NCBI GenBank assembly: GCA_963792915.1
Contig: CAWBYD010000003.1
Span: 930,001-994,000 of the forward strand
From: Solirubrobacter sp963792915
Lineage (GTDB): Bacteria > Actinomycetota > Thermoleophilia > Solirubrobacterales > Solirubrobacteraceae
Direction of reading: 5' to 3'
Length of the DNA: 64,000 bases
Positions within the stretch are counted from its first letter, which is position 1. Each line of letters opens with the position of its first letter. Positions 1-9,494 of the stretch are shown here, one piece after another. Both the position numbers and the translations under genes were made by a program. A model generated the notes under the pieces. The model was not told where the DNA came from and did not search any database. It was given only the letters and a program-made list of their open reading frames with translations.

Positions 1-981
1 TGGCAGACGCGCGACCTGGACCTGATGATCGGGTCCTGCTCGATCGGCAAGTGGGTGCTGGCCCGGCCCTCCCAGGCCGGCGTGCTGAGCGTCGACGTCC
101 CGCGTGACATGCCGGCGTTCACCGTGCGCCTGCACGGCGCCGGCGCGCCGCCGCAGGCCGACCTCGTGGGCCCCGACGGCCGCCGCATCCCGGCGACGAC
201 CGGCGCGATCGTCAAGGGCTCGCACATGGTCGCGACCAACGCCGGCGACGACACGACGTCGATCATGGTCACGGGCCCCGCGGCCGGCCGCTGGACGATC
301 GAGCCGCACGCCGGCTCGGCGAAGGTCACGGAAGTCGATCACGGGTTCGCGGTGCCCGAGCCGACGCTCGTCGCGGGCGTCAGCGGCAAGCGCTACCGCC
401 GCAGCCTCGGCTACGCGTTCTCGCCCCAGCCCGGCCAGAGGATCACGTTCGTCGAGCGCGGCCGGCGCACCACCCAGGTGCTCGGCGTCGCCCGCGCCGG
501 GCACTGCCGCAAGGCCGTCAACGGCGCTCGCGAAGTGGCGTGCGGGACGCTGAAGTTCACGCCCGGCCATGGCCCGGCGGGCACGCGCTCGATCGTCGCC
601 GTGATCGAGCAGGACGGCCACCCGCGCAAGACCGTCACGGTCGCCACGTACACGGCGCCGCAGGACCGCCTGCCCGGGCGTCCCGGCCTGCTGCGCGCGC
701 GCCGCACGTCCAGCGCCGTGTACGTGCGCTGGGCGACCGTGCCGGGCGCGAAGGGCTACACGGCGGCGGTCACGACGTCCGACGGGCGCCGGCTGTCGTT
801 CTCGGCGGCGCACGGGTTCCACGTGCCGGCGGGCCGCGACACCAGCGTCCGCATCGCGGTGCGCGCGCTGCGCCTGGACGGCGCGGTGGGCCGCGCCGCC
901 CGCCTGCGGGTCAAGGCCACCCGGCGCGCGAACGTCGCGCCGTTCCACGCCAAGCCGATCAAGAAGGGAGGCCGCCGATGA
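1..981 (+). CDS. C-terminal part of a secreted or surface beta-rich protein (5' truncated)
   Basis: The reading frame is open from the first base of the window, so the true start lies upstream. The visible 326 residues are beta-rich and contain two Cys about 13 residues apart (the GHCRKA and EVACG stretches). Residues from about 235 to 310 look like a fibronectin type III-like module (the VYVRWATVPGAKGYTAAV stretch). The tail is Lys/Arg-rich. There is no recognisable catalytic motif in the visible part. The stop overlaps the start of the secreted lipase by four bases (ATGA), so the two are probably co-translated and both exported. The family of the missing N-terminus cannot be told from here. 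Confidence 0.6.
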   Translation, partial: WQTRDLDLMIGSCSIGKWVLARPSQAGVLSVDVPRDMPAFTVRLHGAGAPPQADLVGPDGRRIPATTGAIVKGSHMVATNAGDDTTSIMVTGPAAGRWTIEPHAGSAKVTEVDHGFAVPEPTLVAGVSGKRYRRSLGYAFSPQPGQRITFVERGRRTTQVLGVARAGHCRKAVNGAREVACGTLKFTPGHGPAGTRSIVAVIEQDGHPRKTVTVATYTAPQDRLPGRPGLLRARRTSSAVYVRWATVPGAKGYTAAVTTSDGRRLSFSAAHGFHVPAGRDTSVRIAVRALRLDGAVGRAARLRVKATRRANVAPFHAKPIKKGGRR

Positions 982-3506
982 GGCGCTTCAGTGCCGTCCT
1001 CGCCGCCGCGGCGGCGCTCCTCGCGGCGCCCGCGGCCCACGCCGCCGAGCGCACCGACGACTTCGCCAAGCCGGTGCTGTTCGTGCCCGGCCCGGAGGCG
1101 CCGTCGTGCGGGCAGTTCGACACGATGTCCGAGCGTTTCACGGAGTTCACGACGAGCGTGAAGGGCGTGAAGATCGGGTTCGAGGGCACGCAGGCGACGA
1201 TCGGCCTGTACGCCGGCGCCGGTGACTGCACGGCCACGCTCGGCGCGCCGCGTGACGCCGCGCTGGAGGACCTCGGCGCCCGGCTCGCCGCCTACGTCAA
1301 GGACAACTACGCGAACCAGCCGGTGGACATCGTCGGCTTCGGCGGCGGCGGGCTGATCGTGCGCTCGGCGCTCACGCAGCAGCCGAAGCTCAAGGTCGAG
1401 GACGTGGTCGCGCTCGGCACGCCCAACGCGGGCTCGGACGCGCTCGCCGCGGCGTGCGCCGCGTGCGCCGAGATGAAGCCCGGCAGCGCGTTCCTGCGCT
1501 CGCTGTCGGCGAGCCCGGCGGGCGACTGGTCGGCGATCGGCTCCGAGGCCGACACGGCGGTCCCCGCCGCGTCGGCGATCGCCATGGACGCCGAGCACAA
1601 GACGGTCTACGTGCTCGGCTCGATCGGCCACGACGACCTGCTCAAGGACTCCAGCGACCGTGAGGACGCCCACATCCGCTACTCCCACGCCGGCGCGAAA
1701 TGGACGCAGTGGAACAACGCGCCGCACCCCGTCGACCGCGTCGCCGAGGACCTCGTGTTCGGCGCCGGATCAAGCGCCGGCGCGTGCGGGCTGGCGGCCA
1801 CGCGCCCGGACCTCTGCGGCCAGACGCCGGTGATCCTCGTCCCTGGCTTCGGCGCCTCGGAGCTCGTATGCGACACGCCGGTCGGGCAGGTCGACACGTG
1901 GCCGGGCGCGCTGCTCGCCCAGGGCCGCTTCCTCGACATGGCGCTCAACAACGACGGGACCGGGGGCGCGCGCTCGACGCCGTGCTCGCAGTCGGTCCAT
2001 CCGACCGGCAACGTCCTGCACGACGTGCTCGGCACCGACATCCACGCGTCCTCGTGGGCGTGGGTGCAGCGGATCGCGCCGGGCCGCGCCTACCAGTTCG
2101 GCTGGGACTTCCGCAAGGGCCCGGACCAGTCGCTCGCCCGGCTGGACAAGCTGATCGACGAGGTGCGCGCCCGCCACGGCGTGCAGCGCGTGGCGATCGT
2201 CTGCCACTCCTACGGCGGGCTGCTGACGCGCTGGTACGTCGACGACCCCAAGCGCGCCAAGAAGGTCGCGCGCGTGGCGAACTTCGGCTCCCCGTACTGG
2301 GGCGCGCCGAAGGCGTGGTTCGCGATGGCCTACGGCTACGAGACGCCGCTGGCCTCGCCGATGGACATCGTCGACAAGACCGCCTTCAGGCTCTTCGCGC
2401 ACAACCTCGCGGGGCTCTACTACCTGTTCCCGCCGCAGGCGTGGTTCGACCATGTGCCGGGCGCGCTGAAGAGCTGGCTCGAGGTCAACGAGGTGGGCGT
2501 CAAGGACACCGCCGACGCGGCCAACGCCGTGCGCGCGTTCGGCGGCAACGGGGCGCTCGCGACGACGGTCGCGCGCAACCTCGCCGAGCACATCGACGGC
2601 TTCACGACCGCCAACGGCGTCGACTGGCGGATCTTCGTCGGCTCGGGCCTGCCGACGCTCGGCCACGTACGCGCCTACACCGACCAGAGCAACCACCCGC
2701 AGTATTCATGGGTCAACGGCGACGGCACCGTGCCGTTGGTCTCCCAGCGCCAGAGCATCACGGCCGGCGGCGACCAATTCGGCGACCGCGTCAAGACCTA
2801 CAACTTCTGCGGCATCGGCCACATGGAGGAGATGGAGCACCGCGAGGTGCAGGACTCCGTGGCGCCGTTCGTCGCCGACGGCAAGGACCCGCTGATCGGC
2901 ATCCCCGGCGGGCTGCAGAGCTTCGACTGCGGCCTCTCCAACGCCCAGTTCACGGTCACCGGCAAGGAGGACGAGAAGTCGATCCGGATCTCCAAGGAGG
3001 CCAACGCGAACATCACGTCGGCGCACGCCTCCGCGGCGCCGCTGGACCTCGACGAGGCCGAGCGGGCGGGGCTGATCGACGCCATCCGCGAGCCCGGGCG
3101 CACCGTGTTCGTGACCACCACGCGCCAGGCGCTGTCCGTGCACGTCGCGGGCACCGGCACGCTCGAGGTGACGCCGCTGACCGGCGACGGCACGACGGGT
3201 ACGCCGCGCGTCTACGACGTGACGCCGGCGGGGATCGCCGTCACCGCGACGGGCGCGCGGACGGCCACGGCCGCTCCCGCCCACGCCGCGGACACGACGC
3301 CCCCGCGCACCACGGCGCGGCTGCGCAACGGCCGGCTGACCGTGCGCGCGAGCGACCGCTCGGGCATCGCGGTCACGCTCGTGCAGGTTGGGCGGCATAC
3401 GCCGCGCGTGTACCGGCGGCCGCTGCGCATGGCGCGCCACACGCACCTGCTCGTGTGGTCGGTCGACAAGGCCGGCAACGTGGAGCGCAAGCGGCCGGTC
3501 AGGTGA
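978..3506 (+). CDS. Secreted LCAT-family lipase/acyltransferase with duplicated alpha/beta-hydrolase fold
   Basis: The 842-residue product starts with an Ala-rich signal peptide ending near AHA (about residue 22). A first alpha/beta-hydrolase-like segment (residues 30-265) resembles secreted triacylglycerol lipases (LFVPG oxyanion loop, GTPNAGS), but the nucleophile elbow reads GFGGGG at 120-125 instead of GHSxGG. A second segment from about 280 is lecithin:cholesterol acyltransferase-like: the VPGFG loop, a CHSYGG elbow with Ser411 as nucleophile, an NGDGTVP Asp motif and a GIGHMEE His. The C-terminus (about 760-842) is an Ig-like module. Hydrolysis or transesterification of extracellular lipids is the expected role, and the substrate is unknown. 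The start codon overlaps the upstream stop. Confidence 0.8.
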   Translation: MRRFSAVLAAAAALLAAPAAHAAERTDDFAKPVLFVPGPEAPSCGQFDTMSERFTEFTTSVKGVKIGFEGTQATIGLYAGAGDCTATLGAPRDAALEDLGARLAAYVKDNYANQPVDIVGFGGGGLIVRSALTQQPKLKVEDVVALGTPNAGSDALAAACAACAEMKPGSAFLRSLSASPAGDWSAIGSEADTAVPAASAIAMDAEHKTVYVLGSIGHDDLLKDSSDREDAHIRYSHAGAKWTQWNNAPHPVDRVAEDLVFGAGSSAGACGLAATRPDLCGQTPVILVPGFGASELVCDTPVGQVDTWPGALLAQGRFLDMALNNDGTGGARSTPCSQSVHPTGNVLHDVLGTDIHASSWAWVQRIAPGRAYQFGWDFRKGPDQSLARLDKLIDEVRARHGVQRVAIVCHSYGGLLTRWYVDDPKRAKKVARVANFGSPYWGAPKAWFAMAYGYETPLASPMDIVDKTAFRLFAHNLAGLYYLFPPQAWFDHVPGALKSWLEVNEVGVKDTADAANAVRAFGGNGALATTVARNLAEHIDGFTTANGVDWRIFVGSGLPTLGHVRAYTDQSNHPQYSWVNGDGTVPLVSQRQSITAGGDQFGDRVKTYNFCGIGHMEEMEHREVQDSVAPFVADGKDPLIGIPGGLQSFDCGLSNAQFTVTGKEDEKSIRISKEANANITSAHASAAPLDLDEAERAGLIDAIREPGRTVFVTTTRQALSVHVAGTGTLEVTPLTGDGTTGTPRVYDVTPAGIAVTATGARTATAAPAHAADTTPPRTTARLRNGRLTVRASDRSGIAVTLVQVGRHTPRVYRRPLRMARHTHLLVWSVDKAGNVERKRPVR

Positions 3507-3524
3507 TGAGTCGCGCGGGTTGTC

Positions 3525-6098
3525 ATGCTCCGCCGTGTGTCCGATCTGCGCGGGAGGGTCTTCGAGCGCACCCGGCTCGAGCGACTCGTCGAGGACGCCC
3601 GCGGCGGGCGCAGCGCCGCGCTCGTGCTGCGCGGCGAGCCCGGCATCGGCAAGACCGCGCTGCTCGAGTACGCCACCGGACGCGCGTTCGGGCTGCGGCT
3701 CGTGCGCTGCGCGGGCGTGCAGTCCGAGATGGAGCTGCCGTTCGCCGGCCTGCACCAGCTGTGCGCGCCGCTGCTCGGGCGGCTGGACCCGCTCCCGGAA
3801 CCGCAGCGCGACGCGCTGCGGGTCGCGCTCGGGCTCGCCGCGGGCCCGCCCGCCGACCGCTTCCTGGTCGCGCTGGCCGTGCTCAGCCTGCTGTCGGAGG
3901 CCGCGCCGGTGCTGTGCCTGATCGACGACGCGCAGTGGCTGGACCGCGCGTCCGCGCAGGCGCTGGGGTTCGTCGCGCGGCGGCTGCTGGCGGAGTCGGT
4001 GGCGATGGTGTTCGCCGTGCGCTCGCCCGAGGCGGAGCTGAACGGGCTGCCCGAGCTCCTGCTCTCGGGCCTCGACGACGAGGACGCTCGCGCGCTGCTC
4101 CCCGGCTGGCTCGACGAGCACGTCCGCGACCGGATGATCGCCGAGACCCGCGGCAACCCGCTGGCCCTGCTGGAGCTCCCGGTCGCGGCGGGCGGCTTCG
4201 CGCTGCCCGCGGCCGGCGGCGTCGAGGAGCACTACCGGCAGCGGCTCGCGGGGCTGGAGCCCGGCGCCCGGCGGCTGCTGCTGCTCGCGGCGGCCGACCC
4301 CACGGGCGACGCGACGCTCGTCCTGCGCGCCGCCGCGCCGGCGGTCGCCGCCGCCCCCGAGGACCTGCTCGAGATCGGCGCCCGCGTCCGCTTCCGCCAT
4401 CCGCTGGTGCGCTCGGCGGTATACGGCGCCGCCACCGCCCCCGAGCGCCGCTCCGCGCACGCGGCGCTGGCGGCGGCGACCGACCCGGAGCGCGACCCCG
4501 ACCGCCGCGCCTGGCACCGCGCGCACGCTTCCGCGGGTCCGGACGCCGCGGTGGCCGGCGAGCTGATCCACTCCGCCGGTCGCGCGCAGCGGCGCGGCGG
4601 GATCGCGGCCGCCGCGGCGTTCTGGGAGCGCGCCGTCGCGCTCACGCCCGACCCCGCCGAGCGCGCGGCGCGGGCGCTGCCCGGCGCCGAGGCGAAGTTC
4701 GCGGCGGGTGATCTCGATGCCGCCGCGGCGCTGCTCGCGATCGCCCAGGCCGGCCCGCTCGACGAGCTCGGGTTGGCCCATGCGCAGCGCATGCGCGCCC
4801 AGATCGTCTTCGCGCTGCGGCGCGGCAGCGAAGCGCCGCCGCTGTTGGCGGCGGCCGCGGAGCAACTCGCGCCGCTGTCCGCGCCGCTCGCGCGCGAGAC
4901 GTACCTGGAGGCGCTCGTGGCCTCGATCTACGCGGGCCGGCTGGGGACGGTCCCGGTCGTGCCGCTCAGCTCGGACCCGCTCGCGCTCGGGCTGGCACGC
5001 CGCCTCAGCGACGGCTACAGCGCCGCCGCGCCGCTGCTCAAGCACGCCCTGCGCGAGCGCCCGGCGGCGCTGGACTGGTCCAGTTTCTCCTACAACATCG
5101 CCGCCCAGGACCTGTGGGACGACGAGGCCTGGTTCGAGCTCGCCTCCGGGCAGGCGCGGGTCGCGCGCGCCGCCGGCACGCTCAGCCTGCTGCCGTACGC
5201 GCTCGACCATCTTGCCGGCCACCAGATCCACGCGGGCGAGCTCGCCCACGCGGAGGCGCTGTGGACGGAGGCCGCGCGCGTCCGGGCCGGCGCGCTGCCC
5301 TACATCCCGCTCCAGCTCGCCGCCTGGCGCGGCGAGGAGCGCGCGGCGCTCGCGCACGCGCACGCCATGACGCACGGCGCCATGGCACATGGCGAAGGCT
5401 GCGCGCTGACCGTCGCCGAATACGCCACCGCGGTGCTCTACAACGGACTCGGGCACTACGCACGCGCGCTCGAGGCGGCCGAGCAGGCGGTCGCCGCCGA
5501 CGACGTCGCGACATCCTCGTGGGCGCTGCCGGAGCTGGTCGAGGCCGCGGCCCGGGCCGGCCGCCGCGAGCTGGCCGCCGCCGCGCTCGAACGCCTCGCC
5601 GAGCGGGCGCAGGCGAGCGGCACCGCGTGGGCGCGGGGGCTCGAGGCGCGCTCGCGGGCGCTCGTGGAGGCGCGCGAGGAGCACCACGTGACGGCGATCG
5701 AGGCGCTCGAGCGGCTGGCCGCCCACCGTGCGCGCGCCCGCCTGGGCTACGGCGAGTGGCTGCGCCGCGAGGGCCGGCGCGGCGACGCGCGCGAGCAGCT
5801 GCGCGCAGCCCACGAGGCGTTCGACGCGATGGGCGCGCGGGGCTTTGCCGAGCGCGCCCGCCGCGAGCTGCAGGGAACCGGCGGCAAGGCGTCCGTGCTG
5901 CGAGGGGACGCCCGCGAGGCGCTGACGGCGCAGGAGGAGCTGATCGCGCGCCTGGCGCGCGCGGGACGCACGAACCCCGAGATCGGCGCCGAGCTGTTCC
6001 TCAGCCCCCGCACGGTCGAGTGGCACCTGCACAAGGTGTTCGCGAAGCTCGGCATCAGCTCCCGCCGCGGCCTCCAGGACGCCCTCGACGGCGCTTAG
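3525..6098 (+). CDS. LuxR-family transcriptional regulator of the large AAA (LAL) type
   Basis: The product is 857 residues, the usual size of LAL-type regulators. An N-terminal STAND/AAA ATPase carries Walker A GEPGIGKT at 37-44 and a Walker B-like VLCLIDDAQWLD near residue 130. A long helical TPR-like middle follows, and a LuxR-type helix-turn-helix occupies about residues 795-857 (NPEIGAELFLSPRTVEWHL). Proteins of this class bind ATP, sense a ligand or partner through the TPR region and activate nearby promoters. A GTG at 3537 (MSDLRGRVF) is an equally good start. It sits 18 bp after the lipase gene on the same strand, so lipase regulation is possible but unproven. Confidence 0.85.
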   Translation: MLRRVSDLRGRVFERTRLERLVEDARGGRSAALVLRGEPGIGKTALLEYATGRAFGLRLVRCAGVQSEMELPFAGLHQLCAPLLGRLDPLPEPQRDALRVALGLAAGPPADRFLVALAVLSLLSEAAPVLCLIDDAQWLDRASAQALGFVARRLLAESVAMVFAVRSPEAELNGLPELLLSGLDDEDARALLPGWLDEHVRDRMIAETRGNPLALLELPVAAGGFALPAAGGVEEHYRQRLAGLEPGARRLLLLAAADPTGDATLVLRAAAPAVAAAPEDLLEIGARVRFRHPLVRSAVYGAATAPERRSAHAALAAATDPERDPDRRAWHRAHASAGPDAAVAGELIHSAGRAQRRGGIAAAAAFWERAVALTPDPAERAARALPGAEAKFAAGDLDAAAALLAIAQAGPLDELGLAHAQRMRAQIVFALRRGSEAPPLLAAAAEQLAPLSAPLARETYLEALVASIYAGRLGTVPVVPLSSDPLALGLARRLSDGYSAAAPLLKHALRERPAALDWSSFSYNIAAQDLWDDEAWFELASGQARVARAAGTLSLLPYALDHLAGHQIHAGELAHAEALWTEAARVRAGALPYIPLQLAAWRGEERAALAHAHAMTHGAMAHGEGCALTVAEYATAVLYNGLGHYARALEAAEQAVAADDVATSSWALPELVEAAARAGRRELAAAALERLAERAQASGTAWARGLEARSRALVEAREEHHVTAIEALERLAAHRARARLGYGEWLRREGRRGDAREQLRAAHEAFDAMGARGFAERARRELQGTGGKASVLRGDAREALTAQEELIARLARAGRTNPEIGAELFLSPRTVEWHLHKVFAKLGISSRRGLQDALDGA

Positions 6099-6107
6099 GA
6101 TTGGCCC

Positions 6108-9100
6108 GTGAAGCAGTGTCCCCGCTGCGGGGAGTCCACGGCCGAGCAGCACCGGTTCTGCCCGCACTGCGGAGCGCCGCTCGGGACGCCGGAGTTCGGC
6201 GAGCGGCGCAAGGTCGTGACGGTCATCTTCGCCGACGTGGCGGGCTCGACCGCGCTCGGCGAGCGCGTCGACGCCGAGACGCTCCGGTGGGCGATGCAGC
6301 GCTGGTTCGCGCGCATGCGCGAGGCCGTCGAGCGCCATGGCGGGACGGTCGAGAACTACGTCGGCGACGCGGTGATGGCGGTCTTCGGGATCCCCGTCGC
6401 GCACGAGGACGACGCGCTGCGCGCCGTCCGCGCCGCGCTCGAGATGCGCGCCGCCGGGGTCGCGCTGCGCGGAGAGCTGCAGGACGCGCGCGGCGTCGAG
6501 CTCGCCGTGCGGATCGGCCTCAACACCGGCGAGGCCGTCACCGGCGAGGCGATGGCCGGCGGCTCGTTCACGGCCGGCGACGCCGTCAACGTGGCGGCGC
6601 GCCTGGAGCAGTCGGCGCCCGCCGGCGAGGTCCTGCTCGGGCGCGAGACCCTGCGCCTGGTCGCACACGCGGTCGACGCCGAGCCGGTCGCGCCGCTGGC
6701 GCTCAAGGGCAAGCGCGCCCCGGTCGAGGCGTTCCGGCTGCTCGGCGTCGCGCATGACGCGCCGGCGCGGCCGCAGCGTGGGCGCGCGCCGCTGGTCGGC
6801 CGCGCGGCCGAGCACGCGCGGCTGCTGGACGCGTTCGCACGCGCCGTGCGGCGGTGCACATGCGAGCTGTGCACGGTCCTGGGCGCGGCCGGGCTGGGGA
6901 AGTCCCGCCTCGTCGCCGAAGTGCTCGACACGCTCGGCGCCGACGCCACGGTGGCGAGCGGGCGCTGCCTGCCGTACGGCGACGCGCTGACCTGGTGGCC
7001 GCTGGTCGAGGCGCTCGGAACGAGCGGGCTGTTCGCGACGGTGTCAGCACACGAACATCCGGCGATGGCCCGGGCGGCGGAGCTGCTGAAGCCCGAGGGC
7101 GAGCCGGTGGCGCCCGACGAGGCCTTCTGGGCGATCCGGACGGTGCTCGAGACGCTCGCCCGCCGCCGCCCGCTGGTGCTGGTCGTCGACGACCTGCAGT
7201 GGGCCGAGCCGACGTTCCTCGACCTCTGCGAGCACCTGGCGGCCGCCGTCCACGACGCGCCGGTGCTGCTGCTCGCGACGGCGCGGCCCGACCTGCTCGA
7301 CGCCCGGCCCGGATGGAACGCGGACGCGCTCTGGCTCGAGCCGCTCGACGCGGACGAGGCGGGCGACCTGCTGCGCCATCTCACCGGCGGCGCGCGGCTC
7401 GCCGCGCCGACCGCGCGGCGGCTGCTCGAGGCGGCGGCCGGCAATCCGCTGTTCGTCGTCGAGTTCGCGGCCATGCTCGACGACGCCGGCGCCACGGAGA
7501 TCACGGTGCCGCCGACGATCCACGCGCTGCTGACCGCTCGCCTGGACCGCCTGACGCCCGCCGAGCGCGCGGTCGTCGAGACCGCGGCGATCGAGGGCAA
7601 GCAGTTCGCGCGCGAGCACGTGCGCGCGCTGGCCGGGACGCCGGTCGACGCGCAGCTCGACGCGCTGGTGCGCAAGGGGCTCGTGGAGCCGGCCGGCGAG
7701 CAGTTCCGCTTCCATCACCAGCTGATCCGGGACGCGGCCTACGACGCGATGCCCAAGCGGTTGCGGGCCGATCTGCACGCGCGCTTCGCGACCGCGGTGG
7801 AGGCGTCGGGCGCGGTCGACGAGCTGCTCGGCTACCACCGCGAGCGCGCGGTCGTGCTGCGGCGCGAGCTCGGCGAGGCGGACGCCGCGCTGGCCGCGCA
7901 GGCGGCGAGCAACCTGCGCGCGGCGGCCCGCTCGGCGTCGCGGCGCGACGACGCCGGCGCGGCCGCGGCGCTGCTCGAGCGCGCGGTCGGGCTGGTCGAC
8001 GGTGACGAGCCGGCGCGCAGCGCGCTGCTCCCGGCGCTCGGCGCATCGCTGTTCGAGGCCGGCCGGATTCCCGAGGCGATCGCGCTGCTGGACGAGGCGA
8101 TCGAGCGCGCGCTCGATCCGCCGACGCGCGCCAGGGCGGCGGTCGAGCGCGAGTTCGTGCGCCTCGAGGGCGAGGCCGGCGCGGGCATCGAACGCGCGCT
8201 GGAGGTGGCCGCGGCGGCCCAGCGCGTGCTCCGGCGCGCGGGCGACGCGTACGGGCAGTGCCGCGCCTGGTCGCTGCGCGCGCAGGCCGCCTGGTTCGTC
8301 GGTACCGTCAAGCGGGCCGACGCGGCCTGGGAGCAGGCCGCGGAGTGCGCGCGGCGGGCGGGCGACGAGCGCGCGGAGTTCGTCATCCTTGGCTGGCGCG
8401 CCACCGCCGCCGCGTTCGGGCCGACGCCGGTCGACGCGGCCATCGCGCGCTGCGAGGCGTTCCGGCAGCGGGTGCGCTCGAGCCCGGTCGCCGTCGCCTA
8501 CATGGACAACCCGCTGGCATCGCTGCACGCGATGCGCGGCGCGTTCGACGTCGCCGAGCGCTACATCGAGGCGTCCAACGCGATGGTCTCCGAGCTCGGC
8601 ACGCTGGGCTGGGCGGTGTCGCATCACGAGGCGCTCGTGCGGCTGCTGGCGGGCGAGCCCGAGCGCGCCGCGGGCCCGCTGCGGGTGGGCGTCGAGAAGC
8701 TGAGCACGATGAACGACCGCGCGCTGATGGCGACCACCGCCGCGATGCTCGCGCAGGCGCTCTACGCGCTGGGCGACTGGGCCGGGGCGGGGGAGAACTG
8801 CCGGCTCGCGGCGGAGGCCGCCGCGACCGACGACATCGTCACGCAGGCGATCTGGCGCGGCGTGGAGGCCAAGCTGCTGGCGCGCGAGGGGCGGCACGCG
8901 CAGGCCGAGGCGCTCGCTCGCGCGGCCGTGACGCTGCTCGCGCCGACCGACTTGCTGACCCACCGTGGCGATGCGATGCTCGACCTCGCGGACGTGCTCC
9001 GCGAAGCGGGCGCCCCTCCGTATCTGGAGACCGTCAGGTCCGCTCTCTCGGAGTATGAGCACAAGGGCAACGCCGCCGGTGCCGCACGGGCACGGGCGAT

Positions 9101-9113
9101 GCTCGGCGACTAG
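6108..9113 (+). CDS. Class III adenylate/guanylate cyclase fused to AAA ATPase and TPR region
   Basis: The product is 1001 residues from a GTG start 9 bp after the LuxR gene. A zinc ribbon (C4, C7, C18, C21) leads into a cyclase homology domain of about 37-225. Metal-binding aspartates are visible at D43 (FADVAGST) and D87 (VGDAVMAVFG), and the transition-state Asn/Arg pair at N161/R165 (AVNVAAR), so the domain looks catalytically intact. An AAA/STAND domain with GAAGLGKS at 259-266 follows, then long TPR-like helices to the end. This architecture is common in actinobacteria and is thought to couple nucleotide cyclase activity to protein or ligand sensing. The protein is probably cytoplasmic, and the product nucleotide cannot be told. 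Confidence 0.87.
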   Translation: MKQCPRCGESTAEQHRFCPHCGAPLGTPEFGERRKVVTVIFADVAGSTALGERVDAETLRWAMQRWFARMREAVERHGGTVENYVGDAVMAVFGIPVAHEDDALRAVRAALEMRAAGVALRGELQDARGVELAVRIGLNTGEAVTGEAMAGGSFTAGDAVNVAARLEQSAPAGEVLLGRETLRLVAHAVDAEPVAPLALKGKRAPVEAFRLLGVAHDAPARPQRGRAPLVGRAAEHARLLDAFARAVRRCTCELCTVLGAAGLGKSRLVAEVLDTLGADATVASGRCLPYGDALTWWPLVEALGTSGLFATVSAHEHPAMARAAELLKPEGEPVAPDEAFWAIRTVLETLARRRPLVLVVDDLQWAEPTFLDLCEHLAAAVHDAPVLLLATARPDLLDARPGWNADALWLEPLDADEAGDLLRHLTGGARLAAPTARRLLEAAAGNPLFVVEFAAMLDDAGATEITVPPTIHALLTARLDRLTPAERAVVETAAIEGKQFAREHVRALAGTPVDAQLDALVRKGLVEPAGEQFRFHHQLIRDAAYDAMPKRLRADLHARFATAVEASGAVDELLGYHRERAVVLRRELGEADAALAAQAASNLRAAARSASRRDDAGAAAALLERAVGLVDGDEPARSALLPALGASLFEAGRIPEAIALLDEAIERALDPPTRARAAVEREFVRLEGEAGAGIERALEVAAAAQRVLRRAGDAYGQCRAWSLRAQAAWFVGTVKRADAAWEQAAECARRAGDERAEFVILGWRATAAAFGPTPVDAAIARCEAFRQRVRSSPVAVAYMDNPLASLHAMRGAFDVAERYIEASNAMVSELGTLGWAVSHHEALVRLLAGEPERAAGPLRVGVEKLSTMNDRALMATTAAMLAQALYALGDWAGAGENCRLAAEAAATDDIVTQAIWRGVEAKLLAREGRHAQAEALARAAVTLLAPTDLLTHRGDAMLDLADVLREAGAPPYLETVRSALSEYEHKGNAAGAARARAMLGD

Positions 9114-9128
9114 GTCAGGAGAACGCAT

Positions 9129-9491
9129 ATGGCGCTAGGCATGAACTTCGTCAGCGTGGTCCGTACGCGGGACGCGTCCGGGATCGAGTCCGTCACGATC
9201 AACGGCCTGACGTTGCCGTCCGCGCCCGCGGTGAGCGCGATTCACGTCGCATTCGCGGGTGCGCAGGACCTGGTCGCGGAGGGTCCGGTCGAGATGCGCG
9301 TGATCGACGTCGAGAACCCGGAGCAGAGCGGCTGGTCGGCGACGCTCAGCGAGCCGCCGCTGCTCCAGCCCGACAGCAGCGTGACGTTGGTCGGCGTGGG
9401 CGAGCCGGTGGGCGCCGGCGCGCCGGCGGTCTGGGCGCAGACCCTGGTCGTCCAGGGGACGGTCGCGCCCGATCCGGTCAAGCACGTCTAG
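9129..9491 (+). CDS. Small beta-rich protein of unknown function next to a haem peroxidase
   Basis: The product is 120 residues, beta-strand rich, with no Cys, no signal peptide and no recognisable motif. An AGGAG ribosome binding site lies at 9117-9121, seven bases before the ATG. The stop is three bases before the start of the peroxidase gene, so the two are almost certainly co-transcribed. A structural, accessory or substrate-protein role for the peroxidase is an inference from position only. Confidence 0.6.
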   Translation: MALGMNFVSVVRTRDASGIESVTINGLTLPSAPAVSAIHVAFAGAQDLVAEGPVEMRVIDVENPEQSGWSATLSEPPLLQPDSSVTLVGVGEPVGAGAPAVWAQTLVVQGTVAPDPVKHV

Positions 9492-9494
9492 ACG

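Noticed and set aside
2706..6815. A frame of more than 1300 codons on the minus strand across the lipase, LuxR and cyclase genes
   Set aside because: It is low-complexity Arg/Gly/Ala-rich and crosses three recognised plus-strand genes.
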